Shown here: piece by piece, positions 1 through 9,555 of the stretch
Numbering within the stretch: the stretch's first letter is position 1
Layout of the letters: each line of letters begins with the position of its first letter
NCBI RefSeq assembly: GCF_021130785.1
Contig: NC_060215.1
Span: forward strand, 119,746,501 to 119,810,500
Source of the DNA: Homalodisca vitripennis
Taxonomy: Eukaryota; Arthropoda; Insecta; Hemiptera; Cicadellidae
Direction: 5' to 3'
Length of the DNA stretch: 64,000 nt
The notes under the pieces: generated by a model
What the model was told of the DNA's origin: nothing
What the model saw: the letters and a program-made list of their open reading frames with translations, nothing else
The model's database searches: none
Program-made: the position numbers and the translations under genes

Positions 1-1002
1 CAAAATTTGCAACTTGAATTTTTTAAATCTTATCTTTTTGAGCGGAAGCAAAAGGTTCTAGTGAATAGTGATTGGTCACAGGTAGTTACAATTAAATATG
101 GTGTCCCCCAGGGATCGGTTTTAGGTCCTCTTCTCTTTTTAATTAGTATAAATGACCTCCCTGCTTTTATTGACTGTAAATCAATATTGTATGCAGATGA
201 TACCACTTTCCTCAACATTAATTCAAACATTGATGAGCTTAAAATCTTGGCACAAAGTGCTCTGGATAAGGCATCGGATTGGTTTAAAGCAAACGGTTTT
301 CTTTTAAATGAAGATAAAACCCAAAACATAATTTTTACTTTAAGAGCTATTGGTATTGATAATAATTTAGATAAATATTCAAATCAAGTAAAATTTCTAG
401 GAGTTTGTTTTGATAAAAATTTAACATGGGGTTCTCATATTGATTACATTAGCTCAAAATTATCTAGGGTTATTTTTCTAATTAAAAAGCTTACTAATTG
501 TATTGAAACAAATTATATTAGATCCGCTTATTTTTCTTATTTCCAATCAATTTTTAGATATGGTTTAATATTTTATGGAAACTGCAGCAGGATAGATGAA
601 ATATTAATTTTACAAAAAAGAGCAATCAGGATCATGTGTGGTGTTAGTTTTTTAGAACATTGTAAACCTTTATTTATAAACTTAAAAATTCAAACTATTT
701 TCAACTTATACATATATGACTTAGTTTTGTATACTTTTCAATACCCTAACAATATTAAGTATGCTGATCATAGCTACAATACTAGGAGTAAGGCAAGTAG
801 GCTTACTACAATCAATTTCTGCAGACTAAATAAAACCATTAATAGTCACCAGGTTGTTTCACTAAAAATTTACAACAAATTACGTAATTTAATAAATATA
901 TACCCTAAAAAAGTGTTTTGCAATAAATTTTATAATTGGCTTCTAAACAATCATTTTTATTCTGTAGATGAATTTTTTGCTGTATCCCATATTAATTTAT
1001 AA
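1..1002 (+). CDS. Reverse transcriptase, C-terminal part (partial)
   Basis: Open from base 1 to a TAA at 1000-1002, about 333 residues. Seen: the palm block GVPQGSVLGPLLFLISINDL, the catalytic motif LYADDTTF with both aspartates intact, a following KFLGVCFDKNLTW block, and the typical C-terminal thumb and extension ending FYSVDEFFAV. No RNase H domain follows, as usual for Jockey/CR1-type elements. The protein would copy element RNA into DNA at a nicked target. The N-terminal endonuclease and the fingers lie beyond the window edge. The absence of stops over 1 kb suggests a fairly young copy. Confidence 0.85.
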   Translation, partial: QNLQLEFFKSYLFERKQKVLVNSDWSQVVTIKYGVPQGSVLGPLLFLISINDLPAFIDCKSILYADDTTFLNINSNIDELKILAQSALDKASDWFKANGFLLNEDKTQNIIFTLRAIGIDNNLDKYSNQVKFLGVCFDKNLTWGSHIDYISSKLSRVIFLIKKLTNCIETNYIRSAYFSYFQSIFRYGLIFYGNCSRIDEILILQKRAIRIMCGVSFLEHCKPLFINLKIQTIFNLYIYDLVLYTFQYPNNIKYADHSYNTRSKASRLTTINFCRLNKTINSHQVVSLKIYNKLRNLINIYPKKVFCNKFYNWLLNNHFYSVDEFFAVSHINL

Positions 1003-1190
1003 TTATATCTAAAGCTAAATAAGGATAATTGTTTATATTTCTTGGATGTGTTTACATATCACTTATATTTTAGTATGTAAACATGTATTTATTTATTGAC
1101 TTGGCTACTGGCTGTAAAGTGACTTTGTCGATGAGTGCTAAACTTAGTATGACAATAAATAATATTATTATTATTATTATTAAGGGGTTT
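1..1190 (+). mobile_element. Non-LTR retrotransposon, 3' part
   Basis: The 3' portion of a Jockey/CR1-like non-LTR retrotransposon, cut by the left window edge. It holds the end of the reverse-transcriptase ORF (to 1002), a 3' UTR of about 160 bp and a terminal ATT microsatellite at about 1159-1183. Immediately after it the sequence resumes as AAGGGGTTTTCCCC, which is the intron sequence found in the neighbouring array units (compare 1993-2008). This element therefore inserted into the host repeat. The 5' end and the target-site duplication lie outside the window. Confidence 0.85.
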
Positions 1191-1311
1191 TCCCCTAAGA
1201 GATTGCTTTTAATAAAGAACATCTTGAACACAATCATAGTATTGAAATATATGTTTTTATTCATGTAGTTATTAAAATTATTAGTAATTATAAAATTGGA
1301 TTATGTTACAG

Positions 1312-1377
1312 GTAACGGAATCTCTAGAAAAGTCTGACACAAGTGAAGAAACTCCATCTCAGAAACTAGACTTGACT
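1312..1377 (+). CDS. Host micro-exon, copy A
   Basis: 66 nt, 22 codons, phase 0 at both ends, open. Preceded by ATTATGTTACAG and followed by GTAAGTTTATAG. The peptide starts VTESLEKSDTSEETPSQ and ends KLDLT. It is acidic with several Ser/Thr positions; skipping or adding the exon keeps the frame. Confidence 0.75.
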
Positions 1378-1388
1378 GTAAGTTTATA

Positions 1389-1932
1389 GATACTGTTGTA
1401 AATTTCTTTGTTTCTTACCTTACAAATAGGTTCCAATATGTTTATTTCAATGGCTTTTTGTCTGATACACGTCTTGTTCAGTTAGGTGTTCCCCAAGGTT
1501 CAATTTTGGGGCCTACTTTATTTATTATTTATGTAAATGACCTGCCCTCTAATCTTAATGACAACAGTGTAAGCACCTACATGTTTGCTGATGACCTGGG
1601 CCTCAAAGTCTGCACAGAATCAGTTGATGATTGTAGGGAGATGCTTAGTATTAAAACTTCAATTGTAAACTACTAGTGCAGCCAACAAATTATGTCTAAA
1701 TGAAAATAAAATCCAGGATTTACAATTCACCTTGTCTTGTAGGTCAAGTGAAAATGATGACTTGAGTCTTAAGTTTTTAGGTGTCTATTTGCAGTCAAAC
1801 CTAAAGTGACAAACTCACATTGATTATGTGGCTACTCAGACTACAAGGGGCATCTTTTTGATTAGGGCTCTAAATAGAGTAATTTCTATAGATCACATGA
1901 TGTGTGTATATTATGCATATATAAATAGTTTT
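1389..1932 (+). pseudogene. Dead RT fragment, array copy A
   Basis: A non-LTR reverse-transcriptase fragment starting 11 bases after the exon A donor. The first frame reads through RLVQLGVPQGSILGPTLF and FADDLGLKV and ends at TAG 1674-1676; a second frame continues with SLKFLGVYLQSNLK. A TGA replaces the expected Trp after LQSNLK, and another stop lies at TTTTTAG. The copy is cut at about 1932 and joins native intron sequence (TAGAACCAACTGTAGCATG). It cannot encode an active enzyme. Confidence 0.8.
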
Positions 1933-2122
1933 TAGATAGTTTAAATAGTTTTGTAAATACTAGAACCAACTGTAGCATGTAAACCATTGAATAAGGGGTT
2001 TTCCCCTTAGAGATTGCTTTTAATAAAGAACATCTTGAACACAATCATAGTTATGAAATATATGTTTTTATTCATGTAGTTATTAAAATTATTAGTAATT
2101 ATAAAATTGGATTATGTTACAG

Positions 2123-2188
2123 GTAACGGAATCTCTAGAAAAGTCTGACACAAGTGAAGAAACTCCATCTCAGAAACTAGACCTGACT
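2123..2188 (+). CDS. Host micro-exon, copy B
   Basis: 66 nt, phase 0-0, same peptide as copy A (one silent change, CTTGACT to CCTGACT near the end). Acceptor ATTATGTTACAG and donor GTAAGTTTATAG are intact. Confidence 0.75.
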
Positions 2189-2199
2189 GTAAGTTTATA

Positions 2200-3302
2200 G
2201 ATACTGTTGTAAATTTCTTTGTTTCTTACCTTACAAATAGGTTCCAATATGTTTATTTCAATGGCTCTTTGTCTGATACACGTCTTGTTCAGTTAGGTGT
2301 TCCCCAAGGTTCAATTTTTGGGCCTACTTTATTTATTATTTATGTAAATGACCTGCCCTCTAATCTTAATGACAACAGTGTAAGCACCTACATGTTTGCT
2401 GATGACAACAGTGTAAGCACCTACATGTTTGCTGATGACCTGGGCCTCAAAGTCTGTACAGAATCAGTTGATGATTGTAGGGAGATGCTTAGTATTAAAA
2501 CTTCAATTGTAAACTACTAGTGCAGCCAACAAATTATGTCTAAATGAAAATAAAATCCAGGATTTACAATTCACCTTGTCTTGTAGGTCAAGTGAAAATG
2601 ATGACTTGAGTCTTAAGTTTTTAGGTGTCTATTTGCAGTCAAACCTAAAGTGACAAACTCACATTGATTATGTGGCTGCTCAGACTACAAGGAGCATCTT
2701 TTTGATTAGGGCTCTAAATGGAGTAATTTCTATTGATCACATGCTGTGTGTATATTATGCATATATAAATAGTTTTTAGACCTATGGAGTTGCTTTGTGG
2801 GGCCATTCTCATTTTAGCAAAAAAGCTGTTTGTACTTCAGAAGAAGGCAATTAAGATAATTGGCAATGTATATAGTAGAGAACATTGTAAACCTCTTTTT
2901 GTAAATTTTAATATTTTTACCCTGCCGTCCATCTATGTTTTAAATGTATTGTTGTATGTTAAAGATAATTTATTTAGACTTAGCAACCAAAGAGATGTAC
3001 ATAATCATTTTACACACAATAAAGATAGCTTAAAAACTCCTAGATGTAACTTTACTAGTACTCAATGCAGCTTTCAATACCAGGGTATCAAGCTTTTCAA
3101 TGCTCTACCCATGCAAGTAAAGATCATGAGCAGGACTAATTTCAAAAATACCATAAAATATTGGTTGTTAAAATCTGCTATTTACAGTGTCGAAGAGTTT
3201 TTTCTTGTAGTGCAAAATCTCACAAGCTAGTTTAATGTATCATTATTGACATTGTTATATACATTCTTTGTATCCTGACAATAAATGCTTTGATTTGATT
3301 TG
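2200..3302 (+). pseudogene. Dead RT fragment, array copy B (to element 3' end)
   Basis: The most complete + strand copy of the array retroelement: the RT palm from about residue VSYLTNRFQYVYFNG through the C-terminal extension ending SVEEFFLVVQNLTS (stop 3228-3230), then a short 3' UTR and a TTTGATTTGATTTG tail at 3289-3302. The tail ends about 24 bases before the next exon. It shares with the other copies the TAG after IVNY, the TGA for Trp after QSNLK and the TAG in TTTTTAG. It also has a private 33-bp tandem duplication (2371-2403 and 2404-2436) that doubles the FADD catalytic motif. Confidence 0.85.
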
Positions 3303-3326
3303 CTATAAACTTGGATTACGTTACAG

Positions 3327-3395
3327 ATAATGGAATCTCCAGAAAAGTCTGAAAAAAGTGAAGAAACTCCATCTCAGAACTGGTACCAGATTGTT
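3327..3395 (+). CDS. Host micro-exon, copy C (variant end)
   Basis: 69 nt, 23 codons, phase 0-0, open. Acceptor TACGTTACAG, donor GTAAGTTTATATTTC. The core EKSEKSEETPSQ is kept, but the 3' end encodes NWYQIV in place of KLDLT, and the start is IMESP in place of VTESL. It resembles copies E and G and represents a second exon subtype. Confidence 0.7.
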
Positions 3396-3483
3396 GTAAG
3401 TTTATATTTCATCATAGAATAGGTCTATTTCTATAGAATAGGTCATTTCATCAAAATAGGTCTAAAAATAGGTCTAAAAACAC

Positions 3484-3915
3484 ATAGTTTTTAGATCTAT
3501 GGAGTTGCTTTGTGGGGCCATTCTCATTTTAGCAAATAAGCTGTTTGTACTTCAGAAGAAGGCAATTAAGATAATTGGCAATGTACATAGTAGAGAACAT
3601 TGTAAACCTCTTTTTGTAAATTTGTTTAGTTGTCTATTTGCAGTCAAACCTAAAGTGACATACTCACATTGATTATGTGGCTGCTCAGACTACAAGGGGC
3701 ATCTTTTTGATTAGGGCTCTAAATGGAGTAATTTCTATTGATCACATGCTGTGTGTATATTATGCATATATAAATAGTTTTTAGACCTATGGAGTTGCTT
3801 TGTGGGGCTATTCTCATTGACAATGCAAAAAAGCTGTTTGTACTTCAGAAGAAGGCAAATAAGATAATTGGCAATGTACATAGTAGAGAACATTGTAAAC
3901 CTCTTTTTGTAAATT
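3484..3915 (+). pseudogene. Scrambled RT pieces, copy C
   Basis: Blocks of the same retroelement in shuffled order. First comes the segment encoding MELLCGAILILANKLFVLQK (about 3500-3620), then an earlier segment (TTAGTTGTCTATTTGCAGTC onward), then the MELLCGAIL segment again with GACAATGC inserted. The coding order is not that of the enzyme, so this arose by rearrangement after insertion. The same order occurs at 7391-7823 and 10809-11155. Confidence 0.7.
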
Positions 3916-3919
3916 TTAA

Positions 3920-4579
3920 CTCTCTCCCGCTCCCATTGTTTCCAGGCGCTCATGGTGCTTCTAACCTCAATTAATTCGCTCTGCCGGTCGGGCTCGGTCA
4001 AAATACGAGGCGTCTCAACTTACATATGTTATGTCATTGTAATTAACTATAATTATATATATTAATTATTTTACTATATATTGGTTCAATGAAGTTGATT
4101 GTACGAGACCAGGGAGGGTGCACACGGACAGCAGGGCGCCGGGTTGTTTGTTGCGCAGTTACTTGGTGAAGGTCATTGTCTGGCTCGCCGTCACTGCCCC
4201 TGCCACTGTGATCACTCCGAACTACATCCTCAATGCCACCAACCACTTCACAAGCTCTGGTACATCACTACACTCACTTGAATCATCGCAATCACTACTA
4301 ATAACGAGATCGATTTCACTGTCACGAAGTGTACGACTACAACCCGCCATTGTTTCCGCACAACTAATATAAATAGCAAAATAATGGAATAAATCTACTG
4401 TAAGAGTAAAGTAAATGGTCTCCTGATAGCAAACAACCCGTAGTAGTACAAACTATTGCTACTCGAGAGCAGCACTTATCGGCTCTAGTAGATAAAGCAG
4501 TGCGTGCTGATCTGTGCCGTTTAGGCTGCAGTGGCTATGTTGTGGCCGTGCCAATTCATGCCTTGCGAGCGGGAGAGGG
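3920..4579 (-). mobile_element. piggyBac-like TTAA element 1 (non-autonomous)
   Basis: 660 bp, flanked by TTAA at 3916-3919 and 4580-4583. Removing it with one TTAA restores the retroelement sequence seen in other copies (AAATTTTAATATTTTT). Termini are inverted: CTCTCTCCCGCTC on the left and CCCTCTCCCGCTC read inward from the right. TTAA target sites and CCC-type ends are piggyBac hallmarks. It carries only the N-terminal start of a transposase gene (4222-4350, minus strand); the catalytic middle is deleted. Confidence 0.85.
4222..4350 (-). pseudogene. piggyBac-like transposase N-terminus remnant
   Basis: Minus strand, 42 codons from an ATG at 4350 to a TAG at 4222-4224. It opens MAGCSRTLRDSEID and continues with an acidic stretch SSDCDDSSECSDVPE. 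An acidic Ser/Asp-rich N-terminus is typical of piggyBac transposases. The DDD catalytic core and the C-terminal cysteine-rich domain are missing, so it is inactive. Confidence 0.55.
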
Positions 4580-4583
4580 TTAA

Positions 4584-4904
4584 TATTTTGACCCTGCCGT
4601 CCATCTATGTTTTAAATGTATTGTTGTATGTTAAAGATAATTTATTTAGACTTAGCAACCAAAGAGATGTACATAATCATTTTACACACAATAAAGATAA
4701 CTTAAAAACTCCTAGATGTAACTTTACTAGTACTCAATGCAGCTTTCAATACCAGGGTATCAAGCTTTTCAATGCTCTACCCATGCAAGTAAAGATCATG
4801 AGCAGGACTAATTTCAAAAATACCATAAAATATTGGTTGTTAAAATCTGCTATTTACAGTGTCGAAGAGTTTTTTTCTTGTAGTGCAAAATCTCACAAGC
4901 TAGT
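4584..4904 (+). pseudogene. RT C-terminal piece between two TTAA elements
   Basis: Continuation of the array retroelement after TTAA element 1: frame FTLPSIYVLNVLLYVKDN through to SAIYSVEEFFSC. One extra T in the T-run near 4870-4876 shifts the last codons compared with copies B, D and F. TTAA element 2 interrupts it at 4905, and the 3' UTR and tail resume at 5965-6033. Confidence 0.8.
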
Positions 4905-4908
4905 TTAA

Positions 4909-5960
4909 CCCTTTCCACTCGGATTTTTTTCACTAGTCTGCCCCCTCAGCTCGTATTTATTTTAGCATATTTTCAGTAAAAACCCATTTTTAGCAAACTG
5001 GAAGTCAATAAAGTATATACATTATTATATTGTATAATAATTTTATTTTATTTCTAATTTATATTTTTGAGATATAAAATTTGATAATTACACTAATAAG
5101 TTTTATATTTTAGCATGGTATGGTATCGTTCAGAACACTCTGCAGGATGAAGACCAGGATTTTTTGAACAGGTTTTACAATAGTAAAGTGTTTCCCTTCT
5201 TCCTCCTGGCACCTTTCTATTGCTACAAACAGCACAGTTTTTAGTTTTTTTTGTTGGATGAGCTGCAAGAAAGTGAGGTTGTTTGTTTAGCCTTTTTTCT
5301 TTTTCTACTGATGAAGGACGACCCCGCTTCAAACTCATAGGGTTACTGACATGGCCTACAAGTTCAGTGATAAGGATTTCTCTGAAATTCCTGTGTTGAA
5401 TTGTTTTTTTTTCCATGGTTTTGTTTATTCGTGTTGAACAAGAGAAAGCTATCTACTATTCCCACTTCCAACATCCAGAAAAATAGCTTTCTCCACTACT
5501 TCAGAGATTTACGGGGAAATTTGTAGGAAGCAATATAGTGGTCTGCTTGGTCCAAGCCACCCATATATTTGTTATACTGACAGATAACTGTTGGCTTTTG
5601 TATGTTTATTTGATTATCCTTGCCTTAATTAAGTAATTCAGCAATAACTTCTGAATCAGAAAGAAAAGAGGTACTTGGTAACGACATATCGAGTCACTAA
5701 TGCGAACGCGTCTGAAAATTGGTTAGGAAACGTGACTACAATGACAAAGCAAAATAAATCAGCAGCCGACCAATCGTAGTTCAGCTGTAATTTATTAGTT
5801 CCTGAGAATACCGTGCGATCGCAGCACCAATCGGAAACATCGTAGGCCGGCTAAAAATAAAGAAAAGATGACGTCACTGCAATGTCGGATGGCGTCCGAC
5901 ATACGAGCGGAACGGCAAAATAGCAATGTCGGACGACGTCCGACATACGAGCGGAAAGGG
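4909..5960 (-). mobile_element. piggyBac-like TTAA element 2
   Basis: 1052 bp, flanked by TTAA at 4905-4908 and 5961-5964. Intact copies read CTAGTTTAATGTATC at this site, so the insertion is exact. Terminal inverted repeats are CCCTTTCCACTCG and CCCTTTCCGCTCG. Near the right end a subterminal motif GTCGGA(T/C)G(G/A)CGTCCGAC is present twice, each followed by ATACGAGCGGAA. The element contains a C-terminal transposase remnant on the minus strand. Confidence 0.88.
5093..5650 (-). pseudogene. piggyBac-like transposase C-terminal part (broken)
   Basis: Minus strand. Around 5470-5650 the reading gives PTVICQYNKYMGGLDQAD and KFPRKSLK, the conserved block before the last catalytic region of piggyBac transposases, with in-frame stops after it. 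From 5416 to 5093 an open frame of 107 codons contains the C-terminal cysteine-rich domain: CAVCSNRKVPGGRRETLYYC, then C-x2-C and a terminal C with YHT. The N-terminal half is absent. It no longer encodes a full transposase. Confidence 0.75.
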
Positions 5961-5964
5961 TTAA

Positions 5965-6033
5965 TGTATCATTATTGACATTGTTATATACATTCTTTGT
6001 ATCCTGACAATAAATGCTTTGATTTGATTTGAT
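5965..6033 (+). pseudogene. Retroelement 3' UTR and tail
   Basis: TGTATCATTATTGACATTG through the TTTGATTTGATTTG tail. This is the displaced 3' end of the copy interrupted at 4905, located just before micro-exon D. Confidence 0.8.
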
Positions 6034-6055
6034 ATAAACTTGGATTACGTTACAG

Positions 6056-6121
6056 ATAATGGAATCTCCAGAAAAGTCTGACACAAGTGAAGAAACTCCA
6101 TCTCAGAAACTAGACTTGAGT
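6056..6121 (+). CDS. Host micro-exon, copy D (chimeric)
   Basis: 66 nt, phase 0-0, open. The 5' part matches subtype C (IMESPEKS) and the 3' part matches subtype A (DTSEETPSQKLDL, last codon AGT). Acceptor TACGTTACAG, donor GTAAGTTTATAG. The mosaic suggests exchange between array units. Confidence 0.72.
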
Positions 6122-6132
6122 GTAAGTTTATA

Positions 6133-7205
6133 GATACTGTTGTAAATTTCTTTGTTTCTTACCTTACAAATAGGTTCCAATATGTTTATTTCAATGGCTT
6201 TTTGTCTGATACACGTCTTGTTCAGTTAGGTGTTCCCCAAGGTTCAATTTTGGGGCCTACTTTATTTATTATTATTTATGTAAATGACCTGCCCTCTAAT
6301 CTTAATGACAACAGTGTAAGCACCTACATGTTTGCTGATGACCTGGGCCTCAAAGTCCGTACAGAATCAGTTGATGATTGTAGGGAGATGCTTAGTATTA
6401 AAACTTCAATTGTAAACTACTAGTGCAGCCAACAAATTATGTCTAAATGAAAATAAAATCCAGGATTTACAATTCACCTTGTCTTGTAGGTCAAGTGAAA
6501 ATGATGACTTGAGTCTTAAGTTTTTAGGTGTCTATTTGCAGTCAAACCTAAAGTGACAAACTCACATTGATTATGTGGCTGCTCAGACTACAAGGGGCAT
6601 CTTTTTGATTAGGGCTCTAAATAGAGTAATTTCTATAGATCACATGCTGTGTGTATATTATGCATATATAAATAGTTTTTAGACCTATGGAGTTGCTTTG
6701 TGGGGCCATTCTCATTTTAGCAAAAAAGCTGTTTGTACTTCAGAAGAAGGCAATTAAGATAATTGGCAATGTACATAGTAGAGAACATTGTAAACCTCTT
6801 TTTGTAAATTTTAATATTTTTACCCTGCCGTCCATCTATGTTTTAAATGTATTGTTGTATGTTAAAGATAATTTATTTAGACTTAGCAACCAAAGAGATG
6901 TACATAATCATTTTACACACAATAAAGATAGCTTAAAAACTCCTAGATGTAACTTTACTAGTACTCAATGCAGCTTTCAATACCAGGGTATCAAGCTTTT
7001 CAATGCTCTACCCATGCAAGTAAAGATCATGAGCAGGACTAATTTCAAAAATACCATAAAATATTGGTTGTTAAAATCTGCTATTTACAGTGTCGAAGAG
7101 TTTTTTCTTGTAGTGCAAAATCTCACAAGCTAGTTTAATGTATCATTATTGACATTGTTATATACATTCTTTGTATCCTGACAATAAATGCTTTGATTTG
7201 ATTTG
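6133..7205 (+). pseudogene. Dead RT fragment, array copy D
   Basis: Same fragment as copy B, running from the palm to the tail. The palm frame has one extra Ile codon (LFIIIYVNDL) and KVRTES in place of KVCTES; the C-terminal frame 6687-7133 is open (148 codons). It carries the same stop after IVNY and the same TGA and TAG defects as the other copies. Confidence 0.82.
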
Positions 7206-7229
7206 ATATAAACTTGGATTACGTTACAG

Positions 7230-7299
7230 ATAATGGAATCTCCAGAAAAGTCTGAAAAAAAGTGAAGAAACTCCATCTCAGAACTGGTACCAGATTGTT
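7230..7299 (+). pseudogene. Host micro-exon, copy E (frameshifted)
   Basis: A subtype C exon of 70 nt. An A-run of seven in place of six (GAAAAAAAGTG) adds one base, so inclusion would shift the reading frame. Splice sites TACGTTACAG and GTAAGTTTATATTTC are intact. It is either skipped or this copy is a dead exon. Confidence 0.7.
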
Positions 7300-7390
7300 G
7301 TAAGTTTATATTTCATCATAGAATAGGTCTATTTCTATAGAATAGGTCATTTCATCAAAATAGGTCTAAAAATAGGTCTAAAAACACATA

Positions 7391-8197
7391 GTTTTTAGAT
7401 CTATGGAGTTGCTTTGTGGGGCCATTCTCATTTTAGCAAATAAGCTGTTTGTACTTCAGAAGAAGGCAATTAAGATAATTGGCAATGTACATAGTAGAGA
7501 ACATTGTAAACCTCTTTTTGTAAATTTGTTTAGTTGTCTATTTGCAGTCAAACCTAAAGTGACATACTCACATTGATTATGTGGCTGCTCAGACTACAAG
7601 GGGCATCTTTTTGATTAGGGCTCTAAATGGAGTAATTTCTATTGATCACATGCTGTGTGTATATTATGCATATATAAATAGTTTTTAGACCTATGGAGTT
7701 GCTTTGTGGGGCTATTCTCATTGACAATGCAAAAAAGCTGTTTGTACTTCAGAAGAAGGCAAATAAGATAATTGGCAATGTACATAGTAGAGAACATTGT
7801 AAACCTCTTTTTGTAAATTTTAACTCTCTCCCGCTCCCATTGTTTCCAGGCGCTCATGGTGCTTCTAACCTCAATTAATTCGCTCTGCCGGTCGGGCTCG
7901 GTCAAAATACGAGGCGTCTCAACTTACATATGTTATGTCATTGTAATTAACTATAATTATATATATTAATTATTTTACTATATATTGGTTCAATGAAGTT
8001 GATTGTACGAGACCAGGGAGGGTGCACACGGACAGCAGGGCGCCGGGTTGTTTGTTGCGCAGTTACTTGGTGAACTCACATTGATTATGTGGCTGCTCAG
8101 ACTACAAGGGGCATCTTTTTGATTAGGGCTCTAAATAGAGTAATTTCTATAGATCACATGATGTGTGTATATTATGCATATATAAATAGTTTTTAGA
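7391..8197 (+). pseudogene. Scrambled RT pieces, copy E
   Basis: Repeats the shuffled order of copy C up to 7823, then carries the left 250 bp of TTAA element 1 (7824-8073), then joins the segment ACTCACATTGATTATGTG to about 8197. After that it returns to native intron (AACCAACTGTAGCATG) as in copy A. The junction at about 8073 has no terminal repeat, so it is a recombination joint. Confidence 0.7.
7824..8073 (-). mobile_element. Left end of TTAA element 1, duplicated copy
   Basis: The sequence from TTAACTCTCTCCCGCTC to GCAGTTACTTGGTGA matches 3916-4169. The right part and right terminus are missing. It arrived by duplication of the host unit, not by a separate transposition: the flanking bases for about 500 bp on the left are also the same. 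Confidence 0.8.
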
Positions 8198-8285
8198 TAG
8201 TTTAAATAGTTTTGTAAATACTAGAACCAACTGTAGCATGTAAACCATTGAATAAGGGGTTTTCCCCTTAGAGATTGCTTTTTAA

Positions 8286-9375
8286 CCCATTCAAGACGTT
8301 GGACGGGCAGTTTCCGTCCTTCACTACGCGCGCGGCCCAACGACTAAAGACGGGCCGCGCCCGTCCGCTAGACACGACATCGACGTAGTTGAATATATTG
8401 CCGATAGATCGCAGAGGCATTCACATTTGCTGCATATTTTGTTCTCAATATTCTAGTCTATGTTTTTCTTCTTCTTCGTTTCTGAAAATCATCTGATATT
8501 GCCTCAAATCATCTTGGCAAAACAGCTTTCTTTCGTTTGTAAACAGTCAAGATGGCGTCTCGCGACCGGAATGATGTGTTCGTAAATTCGGATGATTTTT
8601 ACGGCTTACGTTGCTAACGTTTTAGATGAAAGTGGTGATGAGGAAAAGTGACAGTGATACAAGATGACATGATACATGAAAATAATGAGATGTCTGATGG
8701 TACAACGATGACAGCAGTAATAATGAAAGTGACGATAACCCACTGGCTAGGCCTTATGATTTTGCGTGGTGTGTTGGATCAAATACTGTTGTACAATGCG
8801 TTTTCCGGCAATCATGGAATAAATACTATCATTTGGAGGCAGTTAAGAGAAAACTGCACTGAATCAGATGTGTTCAATCACTTCTGTGACGATACCTTTG
8901 TTGCTCAGGTAACCCTTTGGTTGGCCTCCCGTTTGTGGAGAAACACCACTGCCCCTTCAAGGAAAGTTTTGGGGGCATTTTATTGAAAAGATATCTCCAA
9001 CCACCAAAGCCAGGCCCTCAAGAAAATGTAAAGTTTGTGCCTCACAGGGAAAAAGAAGTGAAACAGTGTATCAAATGTAAAAAGTGTCATGTTTCACTTC
9101 ATCTAGAAACATGTTTTGAAGTGTTTCACACCCAAACCAACTTCTAATGAAGTATAATAAACATTTTTAAATAGTGTAAATACATGTATATTTAAAAAAA
9201 AAACTAACATTTTGTGTTCATACAATAACAAGGAATAACTAAGGTTAATTTATAATATTCATAGCATGTTATACAGAAAGTGTTATGCAAAGTGCACCTG
9301 TTCTTACACGAAATCATGGAAAATATCCAGTTCTGTAGTCCAAAAATTATAGTAATTTATTCAGTCACGAATGGG
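8286..9375 (+). mobile_element. piggyBac-like TTAA element 3
   Basis: 1090 bp between TTAA at 8282-8285 and 9376-9379. The flanks join to GATTGCTTTTAATAAAGAAC as in the other units. Inverted ends are short: CCCATTC and GAATGGG. The interior has a GC-rich left flank (GACGGGCAGTTTCCGTCC, GACGGGCCGCGCCCGTCC) with local palindromes, then transposase remnants on the + strand. Confidence 0.85.
8552..9147 (+). pseudogene. piggyBac-like transposase, deleted and frameshifted
   Basis: Starts ATG at 8552 with MASRDRNDVFVNSDDFYG, the acidic-type N-terminus of the family, then a stop at 8615-8617. Further frames cover a WRQLRENCTESDVFNHF block (about 8648-8986). The C-terminal cysteine-rich domain lies at about 9000-9147, seen partly in two frames (CKVCASQGK, then CKKCHVSLHLETCFEVFH). 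The catalytic core is missing. It is a decayed internal-deletion derivative. Confidence 0.65.
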
Positions 9376-9478
9376 TTAATAAAGAACATCTTGAACACAA
9401 TCATAGTTATGAAATATATGTTTTTATTCATGTAGTTATTAAAATTATTAGTAATTATAAAATTGGATTATGTTACAG

Positions 9479-9544
9479 GTAACGGAATCTCTAGAAAAGT
9501 CTGACACAAGTGAAGAAACTCCATCTCAGAAACTAGACCTGACT
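9479..9544 (+). CDS. Host micro-exon, copy F
   Basis: 66 nt, subtype A, phase 0-0, same peptide as copy B. Acceptor TTATGTTACAG, donor GTAAGTTTATAG. Confidence 0.75.
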
Positions 9545-9555
9545 GTAAGTTTATA

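Noticed and set aside
1083..1268. Short + frame over the retroelement tail and array start
   Set aside because: Crosses the 3' UTR, the ATT microsatellite and intron; chance frame.
4099..4372. Open frames on the + strand in TTAA element 1
   Set aside because: They lie opposite the acidic transposase N-terminus on the minus strand and show no motif; shadows.
8916..8986. Two overlapping frames as separate genes in TTAA element 3
   Set aside because: Both are parts of one decayed transposase; the cysteine-rich end is split between frames.
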